The notes below the pieces were generated by a model, which had not been told where the DNA came from, did no database searches, and saw nothing but the letters and a program-made list of their open reading frames with translations. Positions 12,914 to 25,907 of a stretch of 64,000 nucleotides of DNA are shown one piece after another. Source of the stretch: Athripsodes cinereus (taxonomy: Eukaryota > Arthropoda > Insecta > Trichoptera > Leptoceridae). The stretch spans positions 21,651,542-21,715,541 of the forward strand of contig OX388305.1 in the NCBI GenBank assembly GCA_947579605.1, in the 5' to 3' direction. The position numbers and the translations under genes were made by a program. The first letter of the stretch is position 1, and every line of letters starts with the position of its first letter.

Positions 12914-13364
12914 TTAGTTGAGGTCATAGTTGTTTTTTGTTAAAGGAAATTGTATAAATTATCAATATTCATCACCTAGCTGGCGTGTTCTGATTCAATA
13001 AAAATACAAAGTAATAATTACGATGAATACTAAAAATATGATTTAGTACATAACTATCTCTAAAAGCCATATAAAATTACAGCTGTTTTGTTAACATAAA
13101 CATTCATAATTGGTTAATGTGACATGAAAAATTGATGAAAGATGAAAATTGTGATAATATGCGCAAATTGCGTTGGACGAAATCCAAAATATCAATGTAT
13201 TCCGTTGAATTATGTTTGTTGTAAAAATCAAAATATTTTCAACGATATTCATGCATAACAGTTGTCCATAATTGATTCTGTATAATAACTAAAGTAGTGT
13301 GTTTGTGTAAACTAAAGTTCCCAAACTTAATATGAAATGCTTTCCCAATGATGTTCAACGACGA

Positions 13365-13472
13365 TAACCACCCATCCTGAATGCCTTGATATTACAAGGA
13401 CAAAGAGGACAACATAAATATTTATAAGATTAAGACCGTTGACTTTCTCATTTTGTAGGAAATGCCGTGAGG
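13365..13472 (+). repeat. Family X 3'-half fragment
   Basis: ACCCATCCTGAATGCCTTGA, CAAAGAGGACAAC and GTAGGAAATGCCGTGAGGGT follow the family order. The middle is diverged. Confidence 0.55.
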
Positions 13473-16400
13473 GTATGAACGAATGGTTACCCAATAATTT
13501 AAATTCTCTGAGGTATTTCTTACATGTGAGATAATCACAGGATTAACTGCGTGCAGTAAATTTTATTCATTTATTAAAGCTTTTAATTTCATAGAAGAAA
13601 TTCGTTCAAATTAAATACAACCAATACACAGAGAGCATTTTTATCGTATAGGCGCGATCTCTTCCAACTTTTGGGTTGTCCTTTTTGTTTCACTCACCTA
13701 TTCTTTGTCGGGGGTTCAACGGAGCTCATAACAATAATCTTAACGATTTTCATATTCGTTAATCTCTATAATTTACGATCTTTATAATAAACCTATTCTT
13801 TTGTTAGCATACTGAAAGTAGCTAGTATAAATTACAAATTCTATAAATACATTTCCATAATAAGCTGCAATCTACACTTTGCACATCGGTACATAATAAT
13901 CTGTTAAAATAAGCTTATTAATCACAAACTTTTTGGTGGAATATTCGTTATTCATTTGGAATTTGGTCAAAACTAAATGATTAATTAATTATTATACAAC
14001 TGAATTGATATATAATATATGTTGTAGGTTCAAATGATTTAATAATATATAATAAATATTTATTTGGACTAGGCTGTTGTAAATTGAAACACATGTACAT
14101 AAGTCGAATTATTTGCGTCCTGTCGGTTTTGACGTAATTGAAAATCTAGTAAAAAGTATTTTGCGCATGACCCAAAATTCTAAATTGTATTCTCCAAATT
14201 ATGGATCTCTTTAACTGTAATCACTTCACTTCAACTCAAATCAAAAAAGGTATAAAAAAAAATGATTATATGTTATTCAAAACATTCTCCCAATGGAAAT
14301 ATAACTGTTTCATATGGGAACCAAATTTCTATACAAGAAAAGAATTCCGTAGCCTTTTTGGATTCCAAAGATACACTACATGTTAATGTAAGCTAACCAT
14401 AAGCCTCATATTGGGTTTGCTTACAGATATGTATCAATTTTAATTTTATAGTTGAAATATTTAACTGATGCGTTTAAGCTAATACCTGCACCACGTAAAC
14501 TGTAATAACGTCACGTATAAAGCTCTTAAGTTATTTGTTGGTATCTTTTCAAATAATATGCTATTTAAGTTGTGGTATAAAAGACGCACTTATTTTTCAT
14601 CTCCAGGTGTTGAAATTGAGAATTTATTCCTCCCTCAATTTTTTCACAGCAATTTAGAAGGTCCTTAAGATAATACATCTAAACTCGTTCATTGTCTACA
14701 TAGTAGTAGGGTCATATAGTGTGTGCTATATTATGGGCTTGGAAAACTAAGGATAAAGTATGTAATGATATCATGATAGGCTCATAAAATGAAAATGCCA
14801 GTCGTTTTCTGCCCTCGTAGAAGGGTTTTACTCTCCCTGAATAGCAATTTAGAATGAGAATCAGAGGGAAGATTCATACTTGCCACTTCACATTTAATAA
14901 TCGAGTACAAAAGGTTACTGCTATACATTTGAATAGAGATAGCTGAATAATAATATTATATGAGTTATTGACATGGAATATATAATAAGAGATGTCCATA
15001 AAATAATATCGATACGAATTCAAGTCCAGCTGAAATACAATTTACAGGGATCAATATTATTATATTTCATGATCAAAGTTTGATAATATTTTATGCCAAC
15101 ATTTTTATTTTGTGTTTATGGAAGGAAGCTACCTATTGAAATTTGTTATTTTCGCTGGCAATGTTTGAATTATCAAAATAGTAATTTGTTTATTACGTTC
15201 TTTACAATATATGTAATACCTAACGTTATTTTACAAAGGTTCGAAACTGAGTACCTACCATTATCATCTGGAACTTTATTTTTATAAACTTACAACTTGG
15301 GCCTAACAAGCATGATTTAACCTAGAACATTAATATCTAGACATTCAAGACGCATAACACACCTAATCGCTGAATTTAAAATGTCAAGTATTTCAATAGA
15401 TTTCTACAAATATCTACAAATACCAAAATAACACCATTCCGATGATCAAATGTTAAGACTGTCTTATATGTCGGGATATTATGAAGGCAATAAAAATTTC
15501 ATTACAATTTTTAAAAGCTTTCACTAACGTATTTAAGTATTAAATAAACAAGACAACATCATGAGCGAACTGTGAAATAAATATTGATATTGCAGAGTGA
15601 CCAACATTATCACTTAATAATAATAAAATGTCACCGTTTATACTTTTCACGGTCTTATAAATGATAAAAATGAAATGTATCTCACAAGAAATAAAAAAAA
15701 GAAAGAAATCTGAGAAAAATGCCAAGGTGAGAATGTGTACGTTCAATATTATATTATTTTCTTTGATGAAATACCTATGTACTATTATTATATCGCTCGT
15801 CAATGGTATAGGTTTACCGAAATCGATCGCGATTTAAATAATCAAGTAACGGATGTGCATTGTAGAATACTTAAAAAACATTCACAATGTCTCGTAACTG
15901 TTACATAGTTAATCCTTCGAAAATAACTGATTTTATTCGCTTCTTAAAAAAAACGGTCTCTAGTTTTTTACGTCGAGTAGATTTTTTCTCTATCTCTACT
16001 TCAACAATTAATAAGATTTTTTATGGTATGTATTTTGTATCCGAGTTGGCTGTAAGAAATCGCATATGCAATAAACCCGTCTCTTTAAAATTTTTGTTGT
16101 GTACTACGTACTTGGATACCAATAAAGTTTTGTTAATTTATTATTTATTTTATTTTAATGATCTAACAAGATAAATAATATCTTTGCACATCACACACAC
16201 ATCATCACATTCATAGGACTATACCAAAGCATTCCGCAACAAGTTAAGAGTTAATATTGTATCGACTAACTGTACTTGGTGCAAGTTCATATGAAATCTA
16301 TAGAAAAATAAACAATATTCAGTACATTCATAGTGAGTTTATAAATCGTGAGGTGACTTCTGTTCAGATATTTAATAAAGTCACTGCGGAAAAACAAAAT

Positions 16401-19385
16401 AAAAGTGTTTTCTTTTTATTATTTTATAGTTATTCATTTTAGGGTATTATTGATAGTAAAGAATATGGGTTAAGTGGTGAAGATACAACTAAAATGAGAC
16501 TACCTTTAATATGTGAAAATGAGACTATCTTTTGAATATATATTTCTTACACATCGAATTCTAAAGTTGACAAAACATTAAATATAGCGTCTTATGTATT
16601 TTCAATTAAAAAGAAAAGTATGCGTTGAAGTTCTAAAAAAACAAATATAGTCGTACAAATAAACATACAAATACACAGTGTACTACACATTTATATAAAA
16701 AAAGTTGTAGTGAAAGTTATTATGAACCATTGTAGTAATATTTCAGATTTCAATTCTTTTGTGGGTGAAGTAGTTTATCTTTCTGAAAAAGCTTCCTTTA
16801 TGAAGGATTTCGACATGGAAAATACAGTTTTGTAACAAGACGTCAGTTAATCATGTCTTTTTCTAAAGCTCAATGTGAAAAGTTTCAAATGAATACAAAG
16901 AACATAAAGGAAGTGTTTAGATTTTTATGTATTATTTATTTTGTAATATGTATTGTTATTTCAATAAACGTATTTTTAGAAAACCATTTGAACTTTTCAG
17001 ATACTCTTTTTTATTTTTGTTTACACTAAAAAGTGAAAGATTTTTTTTGGCTTGGTGTCTTTATATTTTCCATCATACAAACATGCCTTATAAAAATTTC
17101 TTCTAAAATATAATATTTAAGACCAACAGAGTATAAAGTAACTTAATAAAATCTAGGAATATGATTGGAAAAAAAAGCTGTTGGAAAAACTGAAGAACCT
17201 TTACATACATCAACCATTTTTAACATTTCTAAAAAAGACACTATAATTAATAAATATTAATAATTTTTATAATTATAACATAACTACATTTTGTTCAATA
17301 AAAATACTGATAACTCAACGGTATTTAGAAGCACATTTATTAATCTGAATAAGTGTAAAGTGTTTCATCCTTGACCTACTTCGGGATCAATTATCCGGAT
17401 AAATTTTTATTATATTAGCATTAAAACATAAATAGAAATAATAATACCGTATGCGATTATTTTCCAATATCCGGCAATTCATACAGTGTCCGTGTACGAG
17501 TATTAAAAAATGATTTCACACAAAGAAATAAATAACAAAAAAATCGGGACATTATAAAACAGTAACAATTGAATACATCGTAAAAATTTATTTATCGATT
17601 TCACGAGATTCCGATATCATCTCTTTATTCATTGCATACTTTTATCAACGTGTTTCTATACGAAAATAATATTTTGATTTGTATTGAATTTGTATGACGT
17701 CAAACTAAAAAAAACTCGAAGAATCAAATTTGGACGGACAGTTCTCATTGAATTTGGATTGAATCTATACTGAAACTTTTATAAAAATACGGCCTTTTGT
17801 AAATATGTATTAACCTAAGCTCATATCAATAACATCTGTGAAAGCTTCTTTGGCTGTCTTTCCCTTGTGGCCAGTGAATATTTTGATAGAAAAACCTTTA
17901 ATTTAATATTATATGGATTCTCTGTTGTTCTGGTAATGGCGGCCTACATATTTTATTCAGGATGAGTTCGAATAGGATAGGATATATATTTTATCATATT
18001 ATAATAGTTATAATATATACATAAACATGGAAGAACTTTTTCCAAAAAGATTTCGTGTCAAGCAAGTTAGACCTTTATTAGATAAAGTATCTATAATGTT
18101 CATCTGTATTATATTAATGTATTAAATAACGAACATATATGGACTTTGGGGCTTCCTTGATTATTCTGATAACAATGAATGCCCTTTGAAAAAATATTAA
18201 AATAAATTATATGAATATTACGAATGAAGCGATTTCAACTTTATAAAAGATATGTAAAACTAGTGATAAAATAATAATCAATACTAAAACGAATTATGTA
18301 TTATATTCCATTTAGAAGTCGAATGCAGAATCTATAAAAGACATTGCAAGTCTAACATACAGAGATATTTGGAATTACTCTATAATACATAGGTACAAGA
18401 ATATTGCACTAGTAAGGATAATTTATTGCTACCTATAAATAGTTATCGAGAACTATTATCAATAATTACGTTACGTATGATGTCCATAAGACATTCATGC
18501 TATCAGAAATATATAACAAAATAAGATATTATGAGATAATAATTACAAGGGAATTCGTATTAATGACTAAGGATACGAAAAAAAGCTCTTCATGGTGATT
18601 CTAAGTTTCAAAGAGTTATTAAGATTTTAGGACAAAAGATTTTGTGATTATTTTCAAATGTATAAACCAGAAGAGATTTGATGATAAAGTTCAAAATAAA
18701 GTAAATAAATGAACGACTTTGTGAAGAGCTATTCTTCAAAAGCTCTGTTTGTCGTGGAGTCATACAAAACAATTATTCAAAATGTTTCAGGTTTATATCC
18801 TCTTGGCAGTGTTCGTAATTTAATTCTAAAAAAATCAACATTCTCTCAGATCCAATAATGAAAACCATTAAGTATTTTAACACTATTGCTTGAGACGCCT
18901 TCGCGTTCTATGTAATATGGCAACATACATACAAACATAGAGATATTACTTGAATTAGGTAAGTTTACAATGCAGTGCGCTTAGATATTGCAAACGCTCG
19001 GCGTGTATTATCCTTATCCTTATATCTTATAAAAATGATTTTTGAATTTACATACTAACGAAGACCGGGCTATACTCGCCCATTTCAAGGAATTTGCGTT
19101 CCATTGACCTGACCATTACAAGATGAGGTATCTATTTCAAATTAAAACCCACTAAATGCCGTACTTTCTTTTACAGAAGCGAGAAAAACAGCAAAAAAGA
19201 GTGTAAAAAAAAAGTGTGAATGAGATAAAAAATACGTTTTTTGCGTGAGTTTGAAAGAGTGCGAAAATGTTCTTTACCGCCAAAATTGTGTGCCATAAGA
19301 TATTGCCATATTAAAATTAATTATGAAAAGTACTATAAATATTTATGATTAATTTCTAAAAAATAAGCACAATCAGACTTTTTTA
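13473..19385. other. Long AT-rich stretch, no gene seen
   Basis: About 6 kb of AT-rich sequence with short frames only. Apart from the small family X fragment near 15.35 kb, nothing here could be assigned. Confidence 0.55.
15340..15395 (-). repeat. Possible family X internal fragment
   Basis: GACATTCAAGACGC followed by CCTAATCGCTGAATTTAAAATG parallels the antisense family string of GACATTCAGGATGG and CCTCATCGCTGAATTTAAGATG. Very short. Confidence 0.45.
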
Positions 19386-19490
19386 AGTTCATGCAAATAA
19401 AAACATTTAAAATATTTTTAATTTCGTGCAAATAAACACATTTTAAATATTTTTTGCGTAAATAATCCAATTTAAAAATATTAAGCACGT
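19386..19490. repeat. Diverged short tandem repeat, about three units
   Basis: Three neighbouring segments share the pattern TGCAAATAAA-ACATTT-AAATATTTTT with drift. The period is roughly 40 bases. No coding signal. Confidence 0.5.
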
Positions 19491-19811
19491 GCTAATTGAA
19501 AAGCCAAAAACAATATGTTATTCGTCTGGCAATAATTTGTGTCATTATAACATTCCAAAATGGCGATTAATGAACGATGTGTCAAAAAGTACGTTCAATA
19601 TTTAATTTAACATCAGGTGAGAATTAATTTACGTTTTCTATCTAATTATTTTTTCTATCTAATCTATTAAACCTGCTTTACATTTTTATTACTAAAGAGT
19701 TAACAGTATATTTTTTTGCAGAAACACAAAACGGTGCATTGCGATCTGGATGCTCATTTTTCAATGATGAAATTAATGATTAAGAAATTAGAAATTAAAT
19801 TGATAATAAAT

Positions 19812-19930
19812 TAATGACAACGACATTATGGCTTTAGGAATGTCGTGGGAAGAAGTGACAATCATTGCAAAGAATCTGAACGGAAAAGACTGTATTCTCT
19901 TCTCTTCGTTCCCAGGAAAATCTTGAAGGT
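19812..19930 (+). pseudogene. LINE-B 3'-end remnant, strongly diverged
   Basis: TGACAACGACATTATGGC and GGAATGTCGTGGGAAGAAGT match the LINE-B region that reads YDNDIRAQGMSWEEVT at 33.8 and 57.1 kb. Downstream similarity fades quickly. This is an old fragment of the C-terminal part of a non-LTR retrotransposon. Confidence 0.55.
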
Positions 19931-21030
19931 TGATCGAGTAGTTGTTTTATGAATTTTTGATGCAATAAATGAATTAATATAATAAAACTTTCTCTTTTCC
20001 TATGATGTTTTATAAAATATGTAGTTGAATAGGAAATTAAGAAAAAATAGGTGAGTATCCATTATTTTTTTGCAATGATTACGTTCTGGTTATATTTTTT
20101 GATGTGACATGACATGATTTATATTTTTGCAAAGTATCTTAATTACAAAAAAGGAGAAGGTATGTATTGTTCTTCTATTTTAATGTTCCCTTTATGCTTT
20201 GTGTGGAAAGATGACAATTTTGACTTATTTTGAAATGCTTTTAAGCCTCAGATTTCAAAAATATAGTAGACCTTTATTATTTCTTAGTATTTGTGGGAAT
20301 CGGCACAAATATTTGAGCCCGTACATATCCCTAATTTAGGAAAGGCATGTTGAATAATAAACTCTATACATAATCACAGACTCCAGGCCAAAAATATTTC
20401 AAATATCTTATTTATTGACAAAGATATCAACATTTTAATGAGGTAATGAATGAAAATTTGACTTCCTGATTGCCGAAATCGTAAGCAAAACATTTTCATC
20501 ATATTGAATTAATTTCAAAATGGAAGTGATAAAAAATACAACAAAACTGAATCTTAAAGCTTGGAGATTATTTTGGTTTTAAAACATCATGCTTGCACAT
20601 CATGAAAACTACTAATTTGTGTAAATTAGAATTGCATAATTTCGGCATATTTTCATTCAATTTCATAGACCACATATGACAGACTAAATATGACACATGA
20701 GAAAAAAAAACAAAGAAAAATAATTGTGAAAATGGAATTATGAAATTCATAGACAATATTGTAGGTATGCGATTTCCAATAAATACATAGGTAGGTACTT
20801 TTCTCAATCAACGAGTAGTATTTATTTTGACCTAATATTTTCATGAGTCTTTAAAAAAATCTGATGGAAGTATTTCAATTAAAAATATAATACTTCAGAA
20901 TATTGAAGAATGTACATTCATTCATCAAGGTTTCTTTTGGGAATACAGGGAGGGAATGCCTATATAGGAAACATTAATTGTTTCGTTCCTTTTTAAGAAC
21001 TGTTTTCCTTATAGGTACCTATATATACAT
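19931..21030. other. AT-rich stretch left of the tandem array, no gene seen
   Basis: No gene or repeat unit recognised. Isolated TAGGTACCT-like motifs appear near 21010 just before the array. Confidence 0.5.
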
Positions 21031-21034
21031 ATAT

Positions 21035-24000
21035 TTTTTTAGGACTTTTATCCAAGTAGGTACCAACTCATTTTTTTAATGATATATGAGCGTGAAAGGT
21101 GTCATACTTCTAGATTTTACAATGGGAAAAGGATTTTAGTACTTTTATCCACGTAGGTACCTACCCATATTTTTATCGAAATATGGCCGTGTGGGATGTC
21201 AAACTACAAGATTTTACAGTGGAAAAAGGATTTTAGTACTTTTATCCACGTAGGTACCTACCCATTTTTTTATCGAAATATGGCCGTGTGGGATGTCAAA
21301 CTTCAAGATTTTACAGTGGGAAAAGGATTTCAGTACTTTTATCCACATAGGTACCTACACATTTTATTTATTGAAATATAGCCGTGTGGGATGTCAAACT
21401 ACAAGATTTTACAGTGGGAAAAGGATTTCGGTACTTTTATCCACGTAGGTACCTACCCATTTTATTTATTGAATTATGGCCGTGTGGGATGTCAAACTTC
21501 AAGATTTTACAGTGGGAAAAGGATTTTAGTACTTTTATCCACGTAGGTACCTACCCATTTTTTTTTATTGAAATATGGCCGTGTGGGATGTCAAACTTCA
21601 AGATTTTACAGTGGGAAAAGGTTTTCAGTACTTTTGTCCACGTAGGTACCTACACATTTTTTTATTGAAATATGGCCGAGTGGGATGTCAAACTTCAAGA
21701 TTTTACAGTGGGAAGAGAATTTTACTACTTTTATCCACGTAGGTACCTACTCATTTTATTTATTGAAATATGGCCGTGTGGGATGTCAATCTTCAAGCTT
21801 TTACTGAGGGAAAAGGTTTTCAGTACTTTTATCCGTGAAATATGGCCGTGTGGGATGTCAAACTTCAAGATTTTACAGTGGGAAAAGGATTTCAGTACTT
21901 TTATCCACATAGGTACCTACCCATTTTTTTTATTGAAATATGGCCGTGTGGGATGTCAAACTTCAAGATTTTACAGTGGGAAAAGGATTTCGGTACTTTT
22001 ATCCACGTAGGTACCTACCCATTTTTTTATTGAAATATGGCCGTGTGGGATGTCAAACTTCAAGATTTTACAGTGGGAAAAGGATTTCGGTACTTTTATC
22101 CACGTAGGTACCTACCCATTTTATTTATTGAATTATGGCCGTGTGGGATGTCAAACTTCAAGATTTTACAGTGGGAAAAGGATTTTAGTACTTTTATCCA
22201 CGTAGGTACTTACCCATTTTTTTTATTGAAATATGGCCGTGTGGGATGTCAAACTTCAAGATTTTACAGTGGGAAAAGGTTTTCAGTACTTTTGTCCACG
22301 TAGGTACCTACACATTTTTTTATTGAAATATGGCCGATTGGGATGTCAAACTTCAAGATTTTACAGTGGGAAGAGGATTTTACTACTTTTATCCACGTAG
22401 GTACCTACCTATTCTTTTTATTGAAATATGGCCGTGTGGGATGTCAATCTTCAAGCTTTTACTGAGGGAAAAGGTTTTCAGTACTTTTATCCGTGAAATA
22501 TGGCCGTGTGGGATGTCAAACTTCAAGATTTTACAGTAGGAAAAGGATTTCGGTACTTTTATCCACGTAGGTACCTACCCATTTTTTTATTGGAATATGG
22601 CCGTGTGGGATGTCAAACTTCAAGATTTTACAGTGGGAAAAGGATTTCGGTACTTTTATCCACGTAGGTACCTACCCATTTTTTTATCGAAATATGGCCG
22701 TGTGGGATGTCAAACTTCAAGATTTTACAGTGGGAAAAGGATTTCAGTACTTTTATCCACATAGGTACCTACCCATTTTATTTATTGAAATATGGCCGTG
22801 TGGGATGTCAAACTTCAAGATTTTACAGTGGGAAAAGGTTTTCAGTACTTTTGTCCACGTAGGTACCTACACATTTTTTTATTGAAATATGGCCGAGTGG
22901 GATGTCAAACTTCAAGATTTTACAGTGGGAAGAGGATTTTACTACTTTTATCCACGTAGGTACCTACCCATTTTATTTATTGAAATATGGCCGTGTGGGA
23001 TGTCAATCTTCAAGCTTTTACTGAGGGAAAAGGTTTTCAGTACTTTTATCCGTGAAATATGGCCGTGTGGGATGTCAAACTTCAAGATTTTACAGTGGGA
23101 AAAGGATTTCAGTACTTTTATCCACATATGTACCTACCCATTTTTTTTATTGAAATATGGCCGTGTGGGATGTCAAACTTCAAGATTTTACAGTGGGAAA
23201 AGGATTTCAGTACTTTTATCCACATAGGTACCTACCCATTTTATTTATTGAAATATGGCCGTGTGGGATGTCAAACAACAAGATTTTACAGTGGGAAAAG
23301 GATTTCGGTACTTTTATCCACGTAGGTACCTACCCATTTTTTTATTGAAATATGGCCGTGTGGGATGTCAAACTTCAAGATTTTACAGTGGGAAAAGGAT
23401 TTCGGTACTTTTATCCACGTAGGTACCTACCCATTTTATTTATTGAATTATGGCCGTGTGGGAAGTGAAACTTCAAGATTTTACAGTGGGAAAAGGATTT
23501 TAGTACTTTTATCCACGTAGGTACTTACCCATTTTTTAAATTGAAATATGGCCGTGTGGGATGTCAAACTTCAAGATTTTACAGTGGGAAAAGGTTTTCA
23601 GTACTTTTGTCCACGTAGGTACCTACACATTTTTTTATTGAAATATGGCCGATTGGGATGTCAAACTTCAAGATTTTACAGTGGGAAGAGGATTTTACTA
23701 CTTTTATCCACGTAGGTACCTTCCTATTCTTTTTATTGAACTATGGCCGTGTGGGATGTCAATCTTCAAGCTTTTACTGAGGGAAAAGGTTTTCAGTACT
23801 TTTATCCGTGAAATATGGCCGTGTGGGATGTCAAACTTCAAGATTTTACAGTGGGAAAAGGATTTCGGTACTTTTATCCACGTAGGTACCTACCCATTTT
23901 TTTATTGGAATATGGCCGTGTGGGATGTCAAACTTCAAGATTTTACAGTGGGAAAAGGATTTCGGTACTTTTATCCACGTAGGTACCTACCCATTTTTTT

Positions 24001-24832
24001 ATCGAAATATGGCCGTGTGGGATGTCAAACTTCAAGATTTTACAGTGGGAAGAGGATTTTAGTACTTTTATCCACGTAGGTACCTACCCATTCTTTTTAT
24101 TGAAATATGGCCGTGTGGGATGTCAAACTTCAAGATTTTACAGTGGAAAGGGGATTTCAGTACTTTTATCCACGTAGGTACCTACCCATTTTTTTATTGA
24201 AATATGGCCGAGTGGGATGTCAAACTTCAAGATTTTACAGTGGGAAGAGGATTTTAGTACTTTTATCCACGTAGGTACCTTCCCATTTTATTTATTGAAA
24301 TATGGCCGTGTGGGATGTCAATCTTCAAGCTTTTACAGAGGGAAAAGGTTTTCAGTACTTTTATCCACGTAGGTACCTACCCATTTTATTTATTGAAATA
24401 TGGCCGTGTGGGATGTCCAACTTCAAGATTTTACAGTGGGAAAAGGATTTTAGTACTTTTATCCATGTAGGTACCTACCAATTTTTTTATCGAAATATGG
24501 CCGTGTGGGATGTCAAACTTCAAGATTTTACAGTGGGAAAAGGTTTTCAGTACTTTTTTCCACGTAGGTACCTACCCATTTTTTTATTGAAATATGGCCG
24601 TGTGGGATGTCAAGTTTCAATATTTTACAGTGGGAAAAATTTTGTACTTTTATCCACGTAGGTACCTACCCATTTTTTTATTGAAATATGGCCGTGTGGG
24701 ATGTCAAACTTCAAGATTTTACAGTGGGATGAGGATTTTAGTACCTTTATCCACGTAGATACTTCCCATTTTTTTATTGAAATATGGCCGTGTGGGATGT
24801 CAAACTTCAAGATTTCAATACCCATTTTTTTT
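21035..24832 (+). repeat. Minisatellite/satellite array, ~98-bp monomer, ~40 copies
   Basis: A tandem array with a monomer of about 97-99 bp. Each monomer contains ATATGGCCGTGTGGGATGTC, CTTCAAGATTTTACAGTGGG, a TTTTATCCACGTAG stretch, the perfect 12-bp palindrome GTAGGTACCTAC, and a T-rich spacer. I count about 40 copies of the GGGATGTCA core. The first monomers on the left and the last on the right are diverged, as at array edges. Four monomers are shortened to about 66-70 bp because the palindrome segment is missing (junctions near 21834, 22492, 23051 and 23807), which marks a higher-order repeat. Because the monomer length is not a multiple of three, several frames stay open over one to three monomers. 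These are by-products, not genes. There is no Cas-like context and no spacer variation, so it is not a CRISPR array. Confidence 0.97.
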
Positions 24833-24847
24833 AAATTTACATAAATA

Positions 24848-25165
24848 TGAGCTGAAAAGGATGTGTAGTAAAAGTCTGAGAGATTGTGTGCGTAACAGTA
24901 ATATACAAAAGGAATGTGGAATGAAAGTTGGTGTAATTGCAAGGATGAATGTGAATAAGTTAAGATGACAAGCTCATTTAAATCAAATCCTACAGGACGG
25001 TCACGTGTTGAGCACATTGAACAGGAGAGCATGCATGAGGAATTGTATGACAGTGACGGAAGCGAAAGATGTATGCAAGGATAGAAGGAAGTGGCTCTCG
25101 ATCCTTTCTGTCTACCCCGCGAGGAAAGCGGCGTAATGGTATGTATGTATGTATGTGTATGTAAT
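24848..25165 (+). pseudogene. LINE-A 3' end with internal deletion, abutting the array
   Basis: Reads RMCSKSLRDCVRNSNIQKEC, then GMKVGVIARMNVNKLR and a stop. It continues in the same frame with HLNQILQDGHVLSTLNRRAC, TVTEAKDVCKDRRKW and VYPARKAA. Compared with the 55 kb copy, the segment coding for WFGHVERMNEDRMTKK and on to the RGRPRIKW motif is absent, a deletion of roughly 95 bp. The element ends in GCGTAATGG followed by (GTAT)n, the family's characteristic tail. It is a 5'-truncated non-LTR retrotransposon starting within about 20 bp of the last satellite monomer. Confidence 0.8.
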
Positions 25166-25304
25166 GTAGGTATATTGTTATAATTTTATATACTGTTAGT
25201 CTCACTAACATATATTCTATTATATGTTCTCTACTTTAATGTGACACTGTGTATATAGTTGATACAAAAATTATTGCTGCCTACATAAAATAATTTTTAT
25301 TTAT

Positions 25305-25840
25305 ATATCGTTGCCGTGGATGTGAAGTGATCCAACCCACAAGACAGACATTCCGAGAAAAGGGGTGTTGAAGTTACGCTGTTACATCCGAAAATACTAA
25401 TCTTACAATAACCAAGTTATTTTTGCATGGATTTCGCTAAAAAATTTACACAATATTCCTGATCACATATTCCACTAATATAAATAACAAAATATTAAAG
25501 AATTTATATATTTTAGAAGTAAACACGAATTTATCACTTGGGTTATTTCACCACTGTAGCTGAGAAAGATCCACCTGTAAAAAAATTGTTGGAAAGTTAC
25601 GCGCTATGCGGCTTAGATCTTTTCACTTCTATAATTTAATTGAACTATTTGTTCCTATATGCGTTACTGAAATGCTCTAACATACTTGCAATGATTGTAA
25701 AAACACTTAACATCTCTTCAAAATCTTCCAAAAATGCCCTTTAGGAATATCAAATCACTTATTTCTCTTCACCACTATGTTCTCCGTGGTGATGTTTTTG
25801 TTCTCCGTGTGGCTTGGATCACCTCCACGGCAACGATATA
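25305..25840. mobile_element. Inverted-repeat element (MITE-like), about 540 bp
   Basis: The left end TATATCGTTGCCGTGGA followed by GTGATCCAACCCACA is matched by a reverse complement at the right end, with GGCTTGGATCACCTCCACGG and CAACGATATA. The arms are about 35-40 bp with one short internal length difference. No transposase frame lies between them. The superfamily is not clear. A Helitron-type 3' end follows within 65 bp, so the inverted repeats could instead be the subterminal repeats of a Helitron-related element. Confidence 0.65.
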
Positions 25841-25870
25841 CCTACTTACTGTTTTTTTTTTATATATATT

Positions 25871-25907
25871 TCCCGTATTCCCGTGCAACGCCGGGTATTT
25901 AAGCTAG
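25871..25907 (+). mobile_element. Helitron-type 3' terminus
   Basis: CCCGTGCAACGCCGGG can form a short GC hairpin. It is followed after eight bases by CTAG and then T. A short hairpin shortly before a CTRR end, inserted before T, is the known signature of Helitron 3' ends. A matching 5' end (TC after A) could be at 25308, which would give a 600-bp element, but that boundary is only inferred. Confidence 0.6.

Noticed and set aside
13640..13735. GC-richer patch with GTGAGT on the minus strand, considered as an exon or LINE end
   Set aside because: Stops in the relevant frames and no second copy or convincing motif.
15887..16174. 95-codon frame considered as a small gene
   Set aside because: Composition is that of AT-rich chance sequence (F, I, Y, N, K), with no motif, no splice context and no homologue in the window.
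21196..24661. Many overlapping open frames of 60-144 codons with recurring words such as MAVWDVKLQDFTVG and WPCGMSNFKILQWE
   Set aside because: They are translations of the ~98-bp satellite monomer in its different frames. The period is not a multiple of three and the frame shifts every monomer.
21035..24832. Regular repeats that might be read as a CRISPR array
   Set aside because: The units are contiguous and similar along their whole length, with no unique spacers. There is no cas gene and the DNA is eukaryotic in character.
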